The position numbers and the translations under genes were made by a program. Shown piece after piece: positions 17,974 to 27,830 of a stretch of 64,000 bases of DNA. The DNA lies in the NCBI GenBank assembly GCA_965218775.1, contig CBDCLS010000006.1, forward strand, positions 558,001-622,000, read 5' to 3'. The notes below the pieces were generated by a model. That model was not told where the DNA came from and searched no databases. It was given only the letters and a program-made list of their open reading frames with translations. Position 1 is the stretch's first letter. Each line of letters begins with the position of its first letter. This stretch comes from CAUZIZ01 sp965218775. GTDB lineage: Bacteria; Acidobacteriota; UBA6911; RPQK01; JAJDTT01.

Positions 17974-20625
17974 TTGATTGGCCAAACCATCTCCCACTAT
18001 CGCATCCTGGAGAAACTCGGTGAGGGCGGTATGGGCGAGGTCTATCTGGCCCAGGACACCGGCCCCCTCGACCGCAAGGTTGCTCTCAAGTTCCCCTCCC
18101 ATGAAATGCAGCAGGACCCGGTTGCGCGGCAGCGCTTCCTGCGAGAAGCCAAGTCGGCAGCGGCTCTAGATCACCCCTACGTTTGCCACATCCACGAAGT
18201 CGGCGAAGACGGCGATCGGTCCTTCATCTCGATGGAATACGTCGCAGGGCAGTCGTTGAAGGAACGGCTGGCCAACGGTCCACTGGAAATGAAGGATGCC
18301 CTCCAGAAGGCAACGGAGATCGCCGAGGCCCTGGAGGCTGCCCACAAGCAAAACATCGTACACAGGGATCTGAAGCCCGCCAACATCATGCTCACGCCGG
18401 AAGGCCATGTGAAGGTGATGGACTTTGGCCTGGCCAAGCGGCTGACCGACGACGAGAAGGGAGGGCAGGAGACGACCCTTACGCGAACAGGGTCGACGCT
18501 GGGCACTCTGCCCTACATGTCTCCAGAGCAGGTACGTGGGCAGGCGGTGGACACCCGCTCGGACATCTTCTCCTTCGGGGTGGCGCTCTACGAGATGCTC
18601 ACGGGGGTTCATCCGTTCAAGAAAGACACTCCTGTGGAGACGGCCAATGCCATCCTCAAGGAAGTCCCTGCCGCTGTCACCAGACATCTGGACAACACTC
18701 CGCTCCTCCTTCAGCACACCGTGAGGAAGATGTTGGCCAAAGAGCCGGACCGGCGCTACCAACTCGCCCATGATGTGAGAACAGATCTGGGAGACCTGAT
18801 CATTAGCGACATCGCAGACTCAGGCGAGACTCAGGTTGAAACCGCTTCGGTTCCAGCAACCGTGCAAGAGTCTGGAGCCCCTTCGGTTTGGCGATGGGCG
18901 ATTCTGGGAGGTGCCATTGGTCTGGTGCTGGGCGTAGCGGGTCTGCTCCTATGGGGTCTGGGGCACTACAGCCAGCCCCCACAATCCAAGGTCACACGGT
19001 TCTCTATTTCACTTCCTGACGATGAAACGGTTCCTCCGCAGGCGTCCTTGGCGCTATTCCCCGATGGGAGCCAGTTGGTCTACGCTACGGTCCGAGACAG
19101 TACCCGGCGGCTGTACTTGCGTGCCACGGATCAACTGGAGGCCAAGCCGATTCCTGGCACGGAGGGTGGCTGGTCTCCGTTTTTCTCTCCCGACGGAAAG
19201 TGGGTGGGCTTCTTCACTGCTCCGCAGGGCAAAAACGAGTTGAAAAAATGGTCTCTGCTGGGTGGAGAGCCCTTAACTGTTTGCCAGGCGGCAGGCCGGC
19301 AAGGGAGTTGGGGAAAGGATGGCCGCATCATTTTCGGAAGTCGAGAGGGCCTCTGGCGAGTTTCATCAACCGGGGGCACTCCGGAGTTGCTGATTCCTGA
19401 TGGAAAATTCTACTCTCCTCAGATTCTCCCGGGCGGCAGGGCTGTGCTCTTCTCGTTAACTCCCTTCGGACGGACGCCGAGCCTTGGGGTGGTCTCTTTA
19501 GACACTGGTCAGCAAAGTATTCTTGTGGATGGGGGTAGCCAAGGCCACTACCTGCCCACAGGGCACCTGATCTATGCCCAAGGCGGCTCCGTGCTGGCGG
19601 CACCTTTCGATCTGGACTCCCTGGAACTTCGGGGGCCAGGGATACCGGCGGTGGATGGTTTGTGGCTGGTATCAGGGTTGCCAAGATTCGAGGTCTCTCG
19701 GAGTGGATCCTTAGCGTATGTACCCGGGTTGGATGTAGGCCGGGAGGACACGCCGGTTTGGGTTGACCACGACGGAGTTGAGGAGCCGTTTCTCGAAACC
19801 CAGATGGAGCTATATGCGCCGCGGCTGTCCCCGGATGGCAAGCGTCTGGTGGTTGTGGCAAGAAAAGGTGCATCCCACCACATCTGGGGCTGCGAGATCG
19901 AGCGCTGTGCCCTGTCGCCATTGCCCTATGAAGGTGCATTTGCACCCGTTTGGAGTCGGGGTGGCGCGGAGGTCTTTTTTGCGGGTATGGGCAACATGTG
20001 GCGGATTCCTGCCGACGGCAGTGGTGGGCATGAGCGGGTCCTCGAAAAAGAGTATGACCAGCATCCCCGGTCCTGCGCTCCCGACGGGACGGTGCTCGCA
20101 TTTGTGGAGTCCAAGGAGGACGATGCCGGCATTTTCACAATGCGGTTGGATGGCGAAGCAAAGGTCGAGCCATTCCATGTCACGCAGTTCTACGAGAATC
20201 ACCCGGTCTTCTCACCGGATGGAAACTGGATCGCCTTCAACTCAAATCGTTCCGGAAGAGACGAGATCTATGTGAAACGATATCCGAGCAAGGGAGGTCT
20301 CATTCCCATCACAACGGAGGGTGGCACTCGCCCGCTTTGGTCACCAGACGGGAAGGAGATCTTCTACAACGACGGTGCAAAGATGATGGCGGTTTCTGTG
20401 CAAAGGCAACCGAGTCTCAAAGCAGGCAAAGCCCGAGGTATCCTCCCGTTGTTGTCTCCAGGTTTTCAAGGGAAATCGGGCAGGATGCGGATTGAATACG
20501 ACCTCACCCCGGACGGACGGCGATTCCTAATGGTGAAAAGAGGAGAGGTGTCACTCCCCAGCCAGATCCACGTGGTCCTCAACTGGTCTGAAGAACTCAA
20601 GCGGCTGGTACCAACGGATAACTAA
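17974..20625 (+). CDS. Receptor-like Ser/Thr protein kinase with PD40 propeller
   Basis: An 883-residue Pkn-type kinase that phosphorylates proteins on Ser/Thr in response to an extracytoplasmic signal. Residues 1-270 are the cytosolic kinase: glycine loop GEGGMGEVY (16-24), Lys39 in VALKF, catalytic HRDLKPAN near 132, DFG near 151 and SPEQ after the activation loop. A single membrane helix spans ~305-330 (ILGGAIGLVLGVAGLLLWG). The outer part is a WD40/PD40-like propeller with repeated SPDGK/W motifs, ending LNWSEELKRL. The start is TTG at 17974, set by homology (MIGQTISHY) and GGAGA upstream. A second kinase followed directly until IS630 separated them. Confidence 0.92.
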   Translation: MIGQTISHYRILEKLGEGGMGEVYLAQDTGPLDRKVALKFPSHEMQQDPVARQRFLREAKSAAALDHPYVCHIHEVGEDGDRSFISMEYVAGQSLKERLANGPLEMKDALQKATEIAEALEAAHKQNIVHRDLKPANIMLTPEGHVKVMDFGLAKRLTDDEKGGQETTLTRTGSTLGTLPYMSPEQVRGQAVDTRSDIFSFGVALYEMLTGVHPFKKDTPVETANAILKEVPAAVTRHLDNTPLLLQHTVRKMLAKEPDRRYQLAHDVRTDLGDLIISDIADSGETQVETASVPATVQESGAPSVWRWAILGGAIGLVLGVAGLLLWGLGHYSQPPQSKVTRFSISLPDDETVPPQASLALFPDGSQLVYATVRDSTRRLYLRATDQLEAKPIPGTEGGWSPFFSPDGKWVGFFTAPQGKNELKKWSLLGGEPLTVCQAAGRQGSWGKDGRIIFGSREGLWRVSSTGGTPELLIPDGKFYSPQILPGGRAVLFSLTPFGRTPSLGVVSLDTGQQSILVDGGSQGHYLPTGHLIYAQGGSVLAAPFDLDSLELRGPGIPAVDGLWLVSGLPRFEVSRSGSLAYVPGLDVGREDTPVWVDHDGVEEPFLETQMELYAPRLSPDGKRLVVVARKGASHHIWGCEIERCALSPLPYEGAFAPVWSRGGAEVFFAGMGNMWRIPADGSGGHERVLEKEYDQHPRSCAPDGTVLAFVESKEDDAGIFTMRLDGEAKVEPFHVTQFYENHPVFSPDGNWIAFNSNRSGRDEIYVKRYPSKGGLIPITTEGGTRPLWSPDGKEIFYNDGAKMMAVSVQRQPSLKAGKARGILPLLSPGFQGKSGRMRIEYDLTPDGRRFLMVKRGEVSLPSQIHVVLNWSEELKRLVPTDN

Positions 20626-20644
20626 GTGCTCTAGACCGGAATTA

Positions 20645-21899
20645 CGGTGACGTATTTTTTGCTACGGTGTCAAGGGCGCCTAAGCCGCGGGGGCGAAGAC
20701 GGACCGGGGCTGCCGCAATTTGGTGAGCAGTGTTTTCAAATCGCCACGGGTGAACTTCCAGGCGAAGGGGCGGGCGATCTCCTGGTAATGGTCCTGAAAG
20801 TCGAGAAGACGAGTCTCCAGTTGCTGCAAGTCTTGGAAGTCGTTGGGTGAGAGCACTTTTCGCTGGACGACGGAGAAGTAGATCTCGATTTGGTTGAGCC
20901 AACTGGCATGGACCGGCGTATGAACCGCATGAAGATTGGGCCATTGACGTCGCAGTCGATCAGCACAAGCCTGCCCGCGATGGGAAGAGACGTTGTCCAT
21001 GATCCAAAAGACTCGCGAGGCAGAGCAGTAGGGTTGCTGGGACATCACCTGATGGACGAGCTGATCGAAAGCGGTAATGCTCATCTTCGGTTCGCAGCGA
21101 CCAAAGAGCCGAGCTCGTTGAATGTCCCAGGCCGCTAAGTAGATGAGAGCTCCTTTGCGATGGTATTCGGCTTCCACGCGCATCTCCCGCCCGGGTGAGG
21201 GAGGACGCGTCGGATGCTTTCGGAAGCGCGCCTGAATGCTGGTTTTCTCATCGGTAGAGATGACGAAATCGTGGTCTCCCAGCGGCTCTCCTTGCCAGAT
21301 CCGCTGGTACAGATCCAGGACTCGACCGGCTTTTTCCTCAAAGGCCGGGTCACGGGGGAAAATCCAGGTACGGAAACGCCAAGGGCGAATGGCGTCTTGG
21401 CTGAGCCAGCGCCACAAGGTGCTCTCGCCGAGGGAGGCGACGAGGCCGCGTCGGAGCACTTCCCGATGGATGTCGGGAATGCTGAAGCGGGACAGTGGAA
21501 TACCGTGTTCGGCGGGCAACTCGCAGGCGAGCGCCTTAACCGCGACGACGACGCTGGGGGGAAAAGCGGGACGTGCGCCCGCCTCGGGATCGATCGTCCA
21601 ATCCCAGCACTCCCTGTTCAAAGAAGCGTTTTCGCCACTTACTGACGACCTGCCTGGGGGTATCCAGACGGACGGCAATTTCATCGTTTCTCAGTCCCTG
21701 AGCTGCGAGCAGCACAATCTTGGCCCGGATGACATCACAATACGATGACGTATATTTTCGCGATCGGTGTTGCAGCTCTCGCTGTTCTTCCTTGGATAGG
21801 GAGATCAGATAGGGGCTCACTTGCGGCATCTTACCACCTTTCGATGGTAAGCGTACCTGGGAAGACTGACAACGGAATTCTAGAAATAATACGTCACTG
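20645..21899 (-). mobile_element. IS630-family insertion sequence (1255 bp)
   Basis: The terminal inverted repeats are CGGTGACGTATTTTTT (20645) and CAGTGACGTATTATTT (read inward from 21899). The target dinucleotide TA is duplicated (20643-20644, 21900-21901), as expected for the IS630/Tc1 group. It separates two kinase genes that would otherwise be about 50 bp apart. Confidence 0.9.
20680..21829 (-). CDS. IS630-family transposase in two frames
   Basis: Frame one starts at ATG 21829 (MPQVSPYLISL) and holds a helix-turn-helix region (RQVVSKWRKRFFEQG), running to a stop at about 21536. Frame two, +1 relative to it, is open from the overlap and carries the catalytic DDE core: STDEKTSIQ, WIMDNVSSHRG and SWLNQIEIYFSVVQRKVL. 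The switch point is in the overlap, near a T4C6 run (about 21560) where a ribosome could slip. Frameshifting occurs in this family, so the gene may be functional, but an inactivating indel is equally possible from sequence alone. Confidence 0.78.
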
Positions 21900-21931
21900 T
21901 AATTATGAAATGGTAGGACTAAGGTACAGAT

Positions 21932-24535
21932 GTGATCGGCCAGAACATCTCCCACTACAGGATCACCTCCAAGCTGGGCGAAGGCGGCATGGGAGAGGTG
22001 TACCGCGCCACCGATACCAAGCTTAACCGTGATGTGGCCCTGAAGGTCTTACCCGATGCCTTTGCCGCAGATCGGGAACGGATGGCCAGGTTTTCCCGTG
22101 AAGCCCAGGTACTGGCGTCGCTGAATCATCCCAATATCGGCTCCATCTACGGCCTGGAAGACTCCGACGACAAGCAGGCATTGGTGTTGGAGTTGGTGGA
22201 AGGGGAGACACTGGCAGAGCGTATCAAGGGAGAAGAAGTTCCCCTGGAGGAGAGCCTGAAGATTGCCCTTCAGATGGCCGAGGCACTGGAAGCAGCTCAC
22301 GAGAAGGGCATCATTCATCGTGACCTGAAACCGGCCAATGTGAAGATCACGCCCGAGGGGAAGGTCAAGGTCCTGGACTTTGGTTTGGCTAAGGCGCTTG
22401 AGAAGGAGGTCCCCGATGCTGATCTGACCCATTCGCCGACACGAACCGGCACTGCTGTCGGGGTGATCATGGGAACCGCAGGTTACATGAGTCCTGAGCA
22501 GGCGAGGGGGCAGACGGTAGATAAACGGACCGACATCTGGGCTTTCGGGTGCGTCGCGTATGAGATGCTGACCGGCAAGCAGGTGTTTGGTGGTGAGACT
22601 GTCACGGACATCCTGGCGGCGATCGTTGATAAGGATCCAGATTGGGCGGCTCTGCCTGAGGGCACTCCCGGGAGCATCCAGAGGTTGCTCCGGAGGTGTC
22701 TTGACAAGGACCCACACGAGCGGCTCCGCGATATTGGTGATGCCCGCATCGAGATCAAGCAGGCCCTCGAACGACCCGAGCTGGGGAGCCAGAGCGCACC
22801 CAGCGTGGCTCCTCATGCCGGTTGGCAGCGACTCTTGCCATGGGCCTTGGCCAGCATGGCAATCGTCGCATTGGTCTGGGCGCTGATTGATTCTGACGAG
22901 GCACCTGAGGGAATGGGCACCGTGCGTTTCCCCATCTTCCCTCCGGACACGGTATCCCGTAAAGGTGGCGCTTCTATTTCGCCCAATGGAAAGCAGATCG
23001 TCTTTAACGGTCTGGACGACACTGGCAGGTTGTCCCTCTGGGTACATAAGATGAATTCCCCAATCGCCCAGAGTCTAAACGGCACGGATCAACAGTCACC
23101 TGGCAGGAAATTCTGGTCTCCGGACTCCCGCTTCATTGGATTCTTTGCAAACGGCGAACTAAAGAAGATCGATCTGTCAGGCGGCCCTGCCGTCTCCCTC
23201 GCTGATGCCCGTAGTGGGGGCGGGGGGACGTGGAACCGTGAGGGGACGATTGTCTTCGCACCGTCTCGTAGGGGATCGCTCTACCGTGTTTCTGCGTCAG
23301 GAGGTGAGGCAACACCCATTACCACACTCGACGAGTCACGTCAGGAAACGTCTCATCAACGGCCTTACTTCTTACCAGATGGTCGCCACTTTCTGTATAG
23401 CGCCGAGACGGAAGAAACGGAGGCGATCTACCTGGGATCTCTGCACTCCGAGGAACGCAAGTTCTTGGTCAACTCTAGCAGGGCGGTGTATGCCCCACCT
23501 GGCTATCTGCTGTTCCTGCGCGAAGGGACGCTGATGGCCCAACCCTTTGACACCAGTAAGTTAGAGACTTCGGGCGAACCCGTTCCCTTCCTCCAACAGA
23601 TCAGTTCCTTCTCCTTCTCAGAGAACGGCATCTTGACATATATGGGTGATGATCTAGGCACCAGCAGTCTTGCTTGGCGTGATCGATCGGGCAAGGCTCT
23701 AGAGTCGTTAGGTGAACCCGGAGGCTATGTACAGGTTGTTCTCTCGCCGGATCAAAAGCGAGTAGCCGTAGCAAGAAGTGAAACTGGGCGTTCGGGCATT
23801 TGGTTACTCGAATTGTCGAGTGGTGTCTTCTCTCGCTTCACGTTTCATTGGGGAGGTGATCCCACCTGGTCCCCGGACGGACACCGAGTAGCGTTCGTTT
23901 CCGTTCGAAAATCAGGCCTGTTCCAGAAGAGTGTGGGTGGCAGCGAGGTGGAATCACTGTTTAAGTTTAAATCCGAGAACCCCTACTGGCTCGATGCCTG
24001 GTCCGAGGACGGACACCTCGTCCTTCACTCCCGGAATCCTAAGTTGGGGAATTCGGTATATGCTTTCAGCCCGGGCGAAGATGAGAAACCGAGGCTCCTA
24101 ATTGAGGACCCTTTTTACAAAGATGAGCTTCATCTTTCTCCCGACGGGAAATGGATCGCATACAACTCCGACGAGTCGGGAAGGCATGAGGTGTACATCG
24201 CCACCTTTCCGGACTTTTCAAGCAAACGGCAGGTGTCCAAGGCCGGTGGCTTTCAGGCACTGTGGAGAGGAGACGGCAAGGAGCTATTCTTTCTTCAACC
24301 TGACGGAAAGCTCTTGTCCGTGGACGTAAAGGCGGGTTCCACTCTAGCGACTGGCATTCCCAAGGTTCTCTTTCAGACAGGTGTTAATGTGATTCCCGTT
24401 ATCGATCAATACTGCGTCACAAGCGACGGCCAGAGATTTCTGCTCGTTGAACCGGTGAAAGGGAAGGCTGAACCTATTCATGTCGTCCTCAACTGGTTCG
24501 AGGAACTTAAACGCCTGGTGCCGACCGAGAACTGA
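21932..24535 (+). CDS. Receptor-like Ser/Thr protein kinase with PD40 propeller
   Basis: An 867-residue paralogue of the kinase at 17974 with the same layout: kinase domain with GEGGMGEVY, Lys in VALKVLP, HRDLKPANVK, DFGLAKAL and SPEQARG; one membrane helix near residues 300-320 (LPWALASMAIVALVWALI); then a PD40 propeller of ~500 residues ending LNWFEELKRL. The start is GTG at 21932 (MIGQNISHY by homology) with a weak AAGGT ribosome site. It once lay ~50 bp behind the first kinase and was probably co-transcribed; the IS630 insertion may now block that. A small membrane protein follows after one base. Confidence 0.9.
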   Translation: MIGQNISHYRITSKLGEGGMGEVYRATDTKLNRDVALKVLPDAFAADRERMARFSREAQVLASLNHPNIGSIYGLEDSDDKQALVLELVEGETLAERIKGEEVPLEESLKIALQMAEALEAAHEKGIIHRDLKPANVKITPEGKVKVLDFGLAKALEKEVPDADLTHSPTRTGTAVGVIMGTAGYMSPEQARGQTVDKRTDIWAFGCVAYEMLTGKQVFGGETVTDILAAIVDKDPDWAALPEGTPGSIQRLLRRCLDKDPHERLRDIGDARIEIKQALERPELGSQSAPSVAPHAGWQRLLPWALASMAIVALVWALIDSDEAPEGMGTVRFPIFPPDTVSRKGGASISPNGKQIVFNGLDDTGRLSLWVHKMNSPIAQSLNGTDQQSPGRKFWSPDSRFIGFFANGELKKIDLSGGPAVSLADARSGGGGTWNREGTIVFAPSRRGSLYRVSASGGEATPITTLDESRQETSHQRPYFLPDGRHFLYSAETEETEAIYLGSLHSEERKFLVNSSRAVYAPPGYLLFLREGTLMAQPFDTSKLETSGEPVPFLQQISSFSFSENGILTYMGDDLGTSSLAWRDRSGKALESLGEPGGYVQVVLSPDQKRVAVARSETGRSGIWLLELSSGVFSRFTFHWGGDPTWSPDGHRVAFVSVRKSGLFQKSVGGSEVESLFKFKSENPYWLDAWSEDGHLVLHSRNPKLGNSVYAFSPGEDEKPRLLIEDPFYKDELHLSPDGKWIAYNSDESGRHEVYIATFPDFSSKRQVSKAGGFQALWRGDGKELFFLQPDGKLLSVDVKAGSTLATGIPKVLFQTGVNVIPVIDQYCVTSDGQRFLLVEPVKGKAEPIHVVLNWFEELKRLVPTEN

Positions 24536-24536
24536 G

Positions 24537-24746
24537 ATGCATCGTAGCTACCTCGTCATCTCCGGCCTGATCTTCGCAGCGGTAGCAATCCTCCACTTCC
24601 TTCGCCTGATCAATGATTGGGATTTCGTGCTCGGTCCCTGGTCCATTCCCAGGTGGGTTTCATGGACTGGCACCGTGATTCCGGCATGCTTGTCTGTCTG
24701 GGGGTTTCGCTTGGTCAGGCGAGAATCGCCGCAACAAGATCCTTGA
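24537..24746 (+). CDS. Small two-helix membrane protein
   Basis: A 69-residue protein starting one base after the kinase stop (TGA, G, ATG), so translation is probably coupled. Two hydrophobic helices (YLVISGLIFAAVAILHFLRL and WTGTVIPACLSVWGF) are separated by a short loop with FVLGPWSIPRWVSW, and the tail is charged. Similar short proteins are common in environmental bacteria but have no known function. The tight linkage suggests a role with the kinase, which is an inference. Confidence 0.7.
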   Translation: MHRSYLVISGLIFAAVAILHFLRLINDWDFVLGPWSIPRWVSWTGTVIPACLSVWGFRLVRRESPQQDP

Positions 24747-24928
24747 TTGGCATCCTTGTTGGCGTCGCCTGTAACGGGATCGTCGATCCTAGGGCTTCTC
24801 AGGCAAATTATGGGCCTTCCAGGGTGGGATCTCGCTCCGTATGCTGGGGCCAACTGGGGGAGCAAATCTGGCTTTCTCTCTTCCCGGAATCGGACCAATA
24901 AGGAATAGCCCGGCGGCTGCCGTATTCG

Positions 24929-24975
24929 CTACCTGAAAGCTCAGCTACCTGAATCTCGGCTACCTGAACCTGAGG
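24929..24975. repeat. Short tandem repeat, three units
   Basis: GCTACCTGAA recurs three times at ~16-bp spacing, just at the 3-prime end of the following minus-strand gene. Confidence 0.6.
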
Positions 24976-26506
24976 GAGTACAGATCCGCATCCCTCATCA
25001 CGAAGCGCAGGCGGACCGGCTTGCCTGCCAAGGAGGAGACGTTTTCGCCTCCTAGCCACGCCACGACCCTGTCGATCTCGTCCCCGATGAGCTCCCGAGA
25101 TTCGTCGAGCCTGAAACCTGGTAGGGGCTCCCCATTCCGGCCCTGGATCTCTACCCGGATACCACCCGCTGCCGAGGTGGCAAAGTTGACCCGCATCCGA
25201 TTCTTGGCGAAGCGCAGCGGGCGCGTGATCATCTCTCCCCCCTCGTAGGGGGCATGGACCGACACGAAGCCATCTGTCCGCACGCTGCAGCGACGCAGAT
25301 GGGCCGTGGGCAAGGTGTATTCTTTAACCACGTAGAGTGACAACTCCCTCGGGCCTGTCTGGACGAGGCCCAGTGCGGGGTAGTTGCTCCGCGTCAGCCA
25401 GTTCTGGGATCCGGGTCCCGGACGGATGAAGCTGGACATGAAGGTGCGATTGTAGGTCAATCCTCCTCGGCTCGTCATGAGTACTGCGTCCGAGACATCG
25501 CTCCAGCTACTCTCGGGCACGCCCATCGCTCGACCCTGCTCGGGAGTGATGACCTGTCTCTTGTCACTGAGACGAGCGGTGATGGCCAGATAGAGATGGG
25601 GAGCTCGGAAATAGGGGAACGTGTTGGCGAGGCGAGATACAGCTGGTGTGGGAAACCGTCCTCCCTGTATTCCATCATCTGAATGGGAGTCCAGTTGGCA
25701 AAATCGGTCGAAGTAGTGCGGCCGATCCACCGGGTGTCCCCGGTAAACTTCTTGCGAAGTTTTTCCTTACCGAAGTTCTTCCAGACGCGCACATAAGAGA
25801 CGTACTGCTGCTCGGTTTGCGACCAGAAGGTGGACGGCATGCAGGTATCCGTGGCCTCGGCCGGATGCAAGGAAACGCCAATTACGGCCTTCTCCGCGAA
25901 ATGCCTCCAGTGGATGCCGTCTGGGGAAACCAAGGCGAGCAGTCCGCCGCTATCGGGTTCTTTGCGCGCCCAGAAGGGGAACGTCCCGCCTAGGGCCTTG
26001 TAACGCTCGTGGGCTGGCACGCCCGGTCGCGTATCGAGAAAGGGACTGAAATCATGGCACACTGGAGCAAAACTGCTATCGAGGATGACGTTGTTCTCGT
26101 AAGTTCCGTGAACTTTGAATAGGCCCAGATTCGGCTTGGTCCAATGAACGCCATCGACCGATTCGGCATAGCAGGTAACCTCATCTGGATTTCCCGCATT
26201 CGTCATGGCGGTCTTGCCTCGGTAGAAGAGCTGGTACTTGTCGTTGGCGTGAATGAGCGTCATATAAAAGGCGTACCTTCCCTCCCAGGGTTTGTCGAAG
26301 GTGAGAACCTTCCCAGCAGAACGAGGCCGGTGCAGCTTCAGCCTCACCCCATCCATCGACTCGATCAGGTACTCGTCCACGAACAACTCCAGCCGCGAGC
26401 CGATGTCCAAGGACCCCTGGGAGCTGGGCTGCTCTGCCGAGGCATTCTCCGCTGCCACGGGTAGGGCCACGGAAATCAGGCAGGCGGAGATCAGTCCTGT
26501 CCTCAT
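24960..26506 (-). pseudogene. Exported glycosidase-like beta-propeller protein, frameshifted
   Basis: The start at 26506 is preferred over an in-frame ATG at 26566 because it follows AGGAGGATGGAGA and opens a signal peptide (MRTGLISACLISVALPVAAE). The N-terminal ~270 residues (LELFVDEYLIE, LHRPRSAGKVL, GRYAFYMTLIHAND, TCYAESVDGVHWTKP) resemble five-bladed GH32/GH43-like proteins of unknown substrate. Near 25640 the frame shifts by one (GFPHQLYLA to NTFPYFRAPHLYLA), and the second part (25640-24960) ends normally with a beta-sandwich tail. If the shift is a sequencing error the gene is intact at ~515 residues. Confidence 0.7.
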
Positions 26507-26582
26507 TCTCCATCCTCCTCTTCCAAGGGAATCGCCATTGCCACTGGTTGGCCTCAGTGCCATCATGGGACCTCCCTTCTGG

Positions 26583-27236
26583 CTAGTCTACACGCCGCCG
26601 GTCTAATTCCCGCTCCACGCTCTCGGCACCCTCATCACAGAGCCGATCGAACAACTCGCGGAGGGTCTCGTTGCCCCTGTGCCAGGGGAACAGCAGGTTC
26701 TTCGCCTGCACCGTCTCCTGGGTAACCTCCCAACCCAGCATTCCTAGAGCCTGGAAATCCTCGCGAAAAGCCGTTTCGAGTTCCCTTCGGAATTCAGGTC
26801 CCTCGGTCACCTCGACGAATCGCACGTCATCCGAGGAAGCCAGTACCAGCCGCATGAACTCTAAGGGCGTAGCAGTCGCTGGGGCTCTGACAAGCTGAAG
26901 CAGCGCCTCGAAGCCAGGTGGTGTGGCTTCATCGTCTGGAAGAGTTGAATCGGCTTGACTTGGAACCGTCTTGTAAGAGAGTTCCCCTGGGTATCCTAGC
27001 TCTTTTAGAAGGGCAGAGATCTCCTCGTCGATCAGCACCCTATCAGGCCCATCCAAGGCTGCCTGGTCGAGCCACGAGGACCAGTCCGTGCCGTCTAGCG
27101 TCTCCTTACAAGCCAGGCGAAAGCGGGCCTTACCCTGACCAGGCATGATCATGGGCACCAGGGCAGGATGGTTGGCAGTGCGCTGGAGGATGTACTCCTC
27201 GAACCGCTCTCTGAAGGGGCCGTATTCGCGGGCCAT
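26583..27236 (-). CDS. Hypothetical protein, 217 residues
   Basis: I do not recognise this protein. It is soluble, acidic, mostly helical, with no signal peptide or membrane helix. Codon use and length suggest a real gene. It lies 76 bp upstream of the glycosidase-like pseudogene on the same strand and may share its transcript. The ATG at 27236 has no strong ribosome site. Confidence 0.6.
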   Translation of the reverse strand: MAREYGPFRERFEEYILQRTANHPALVPMIMPGQGKARFRLACKETLDGTDWSSWLDQAALDGPDRVLIDEEISALLKELGYPGELSYKTVPSQADSTLPDDEATPPGFEALLQLVRAPATATPLEFMRLVLASSDDVRFVEVTEGPEFRRELETAFREDFQALGMLGWEVTQETVQAKNLLFPWHRGNETLRELFDRLCDEGAESVERELDRRRVD

Positions 27237-27340
27237 GGGGTGATTCTACGGGATGGGGAAGTGAGGCTCCAGGAGGTCTGAGTTCCTTCCTTATCCGTCT
27301 TTAGATTGTCTCCGTCTTTCGCGGTGCCTCAAGGTGTGAT

Positions 27341-27400
27341 GGCACAGATCTGACCGTAGAAACAGTGTCAGAGTAGCTCGCCCCTGAATGACCGGTTCCG
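27341..27400 (-). repeat. R3 repeat joined to R1
   Basis: An inverted R3 (CAGATCTGACCGTAGAAAC, CAGAGTAGCTCG) runs directly into the R1 flank GACCGGTTCCGCCT, which shows that R3 and R1 can be parts of one composite repeat. Confidence 0.75.
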
Positions 27401-27403
27401 CCT

Positions 27404-27542
27404 GAGGGTGTGTGAAAAGTCATTCATGATTTCGGATTTGAAATTTCGACTTCATAGGATCGCGTGTAAGCCACGATCTCCGTCGTAAGAAGGGTAAAGA
27501 GACCCCTAGATCAAAGAGGTTTTGGACTTTTCACACAGTCTC
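27404..27542 (+). mobile_element. MITE copy (139 bp)
   Basis: Tips GAGGGTGTGTGAAAAGTC and GACTTTTCACACAGTCTC. The interior is nearly identical to that at 41880-42018. An inverted R1 core follows at 27544-27560. CGCCT is present on both sides and may be the target duplication. The rest, 27561-27830, has no supported gene. Confidence 0.85.
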
Positions 27543-27830
27543 GCCTAAAAGCGGACATTCAGGTCGTCCGCGCGGAATCTAAAGTTTTGCGGGATCGTTC
27601 GTAGCCCATTTCTTCCGGGTAACAATCGGCTGGGAGCGCTCATCCGACAAGGAGTCCGGACCGAGCCAGAGAAGGTGCCACTCAGACGAATCGCTGTAGA
27701 GGGACAACGAATCCCGAATCCTGGCCTACGAACGGGGAACGAATGCGAAACGATTAAGGTCACTTACTCCATTCTTTTGCGGGAAGCGCGACTGGATGAA
27801 GGGAGAGCCGTGTGCCGACCATTGATTTGG

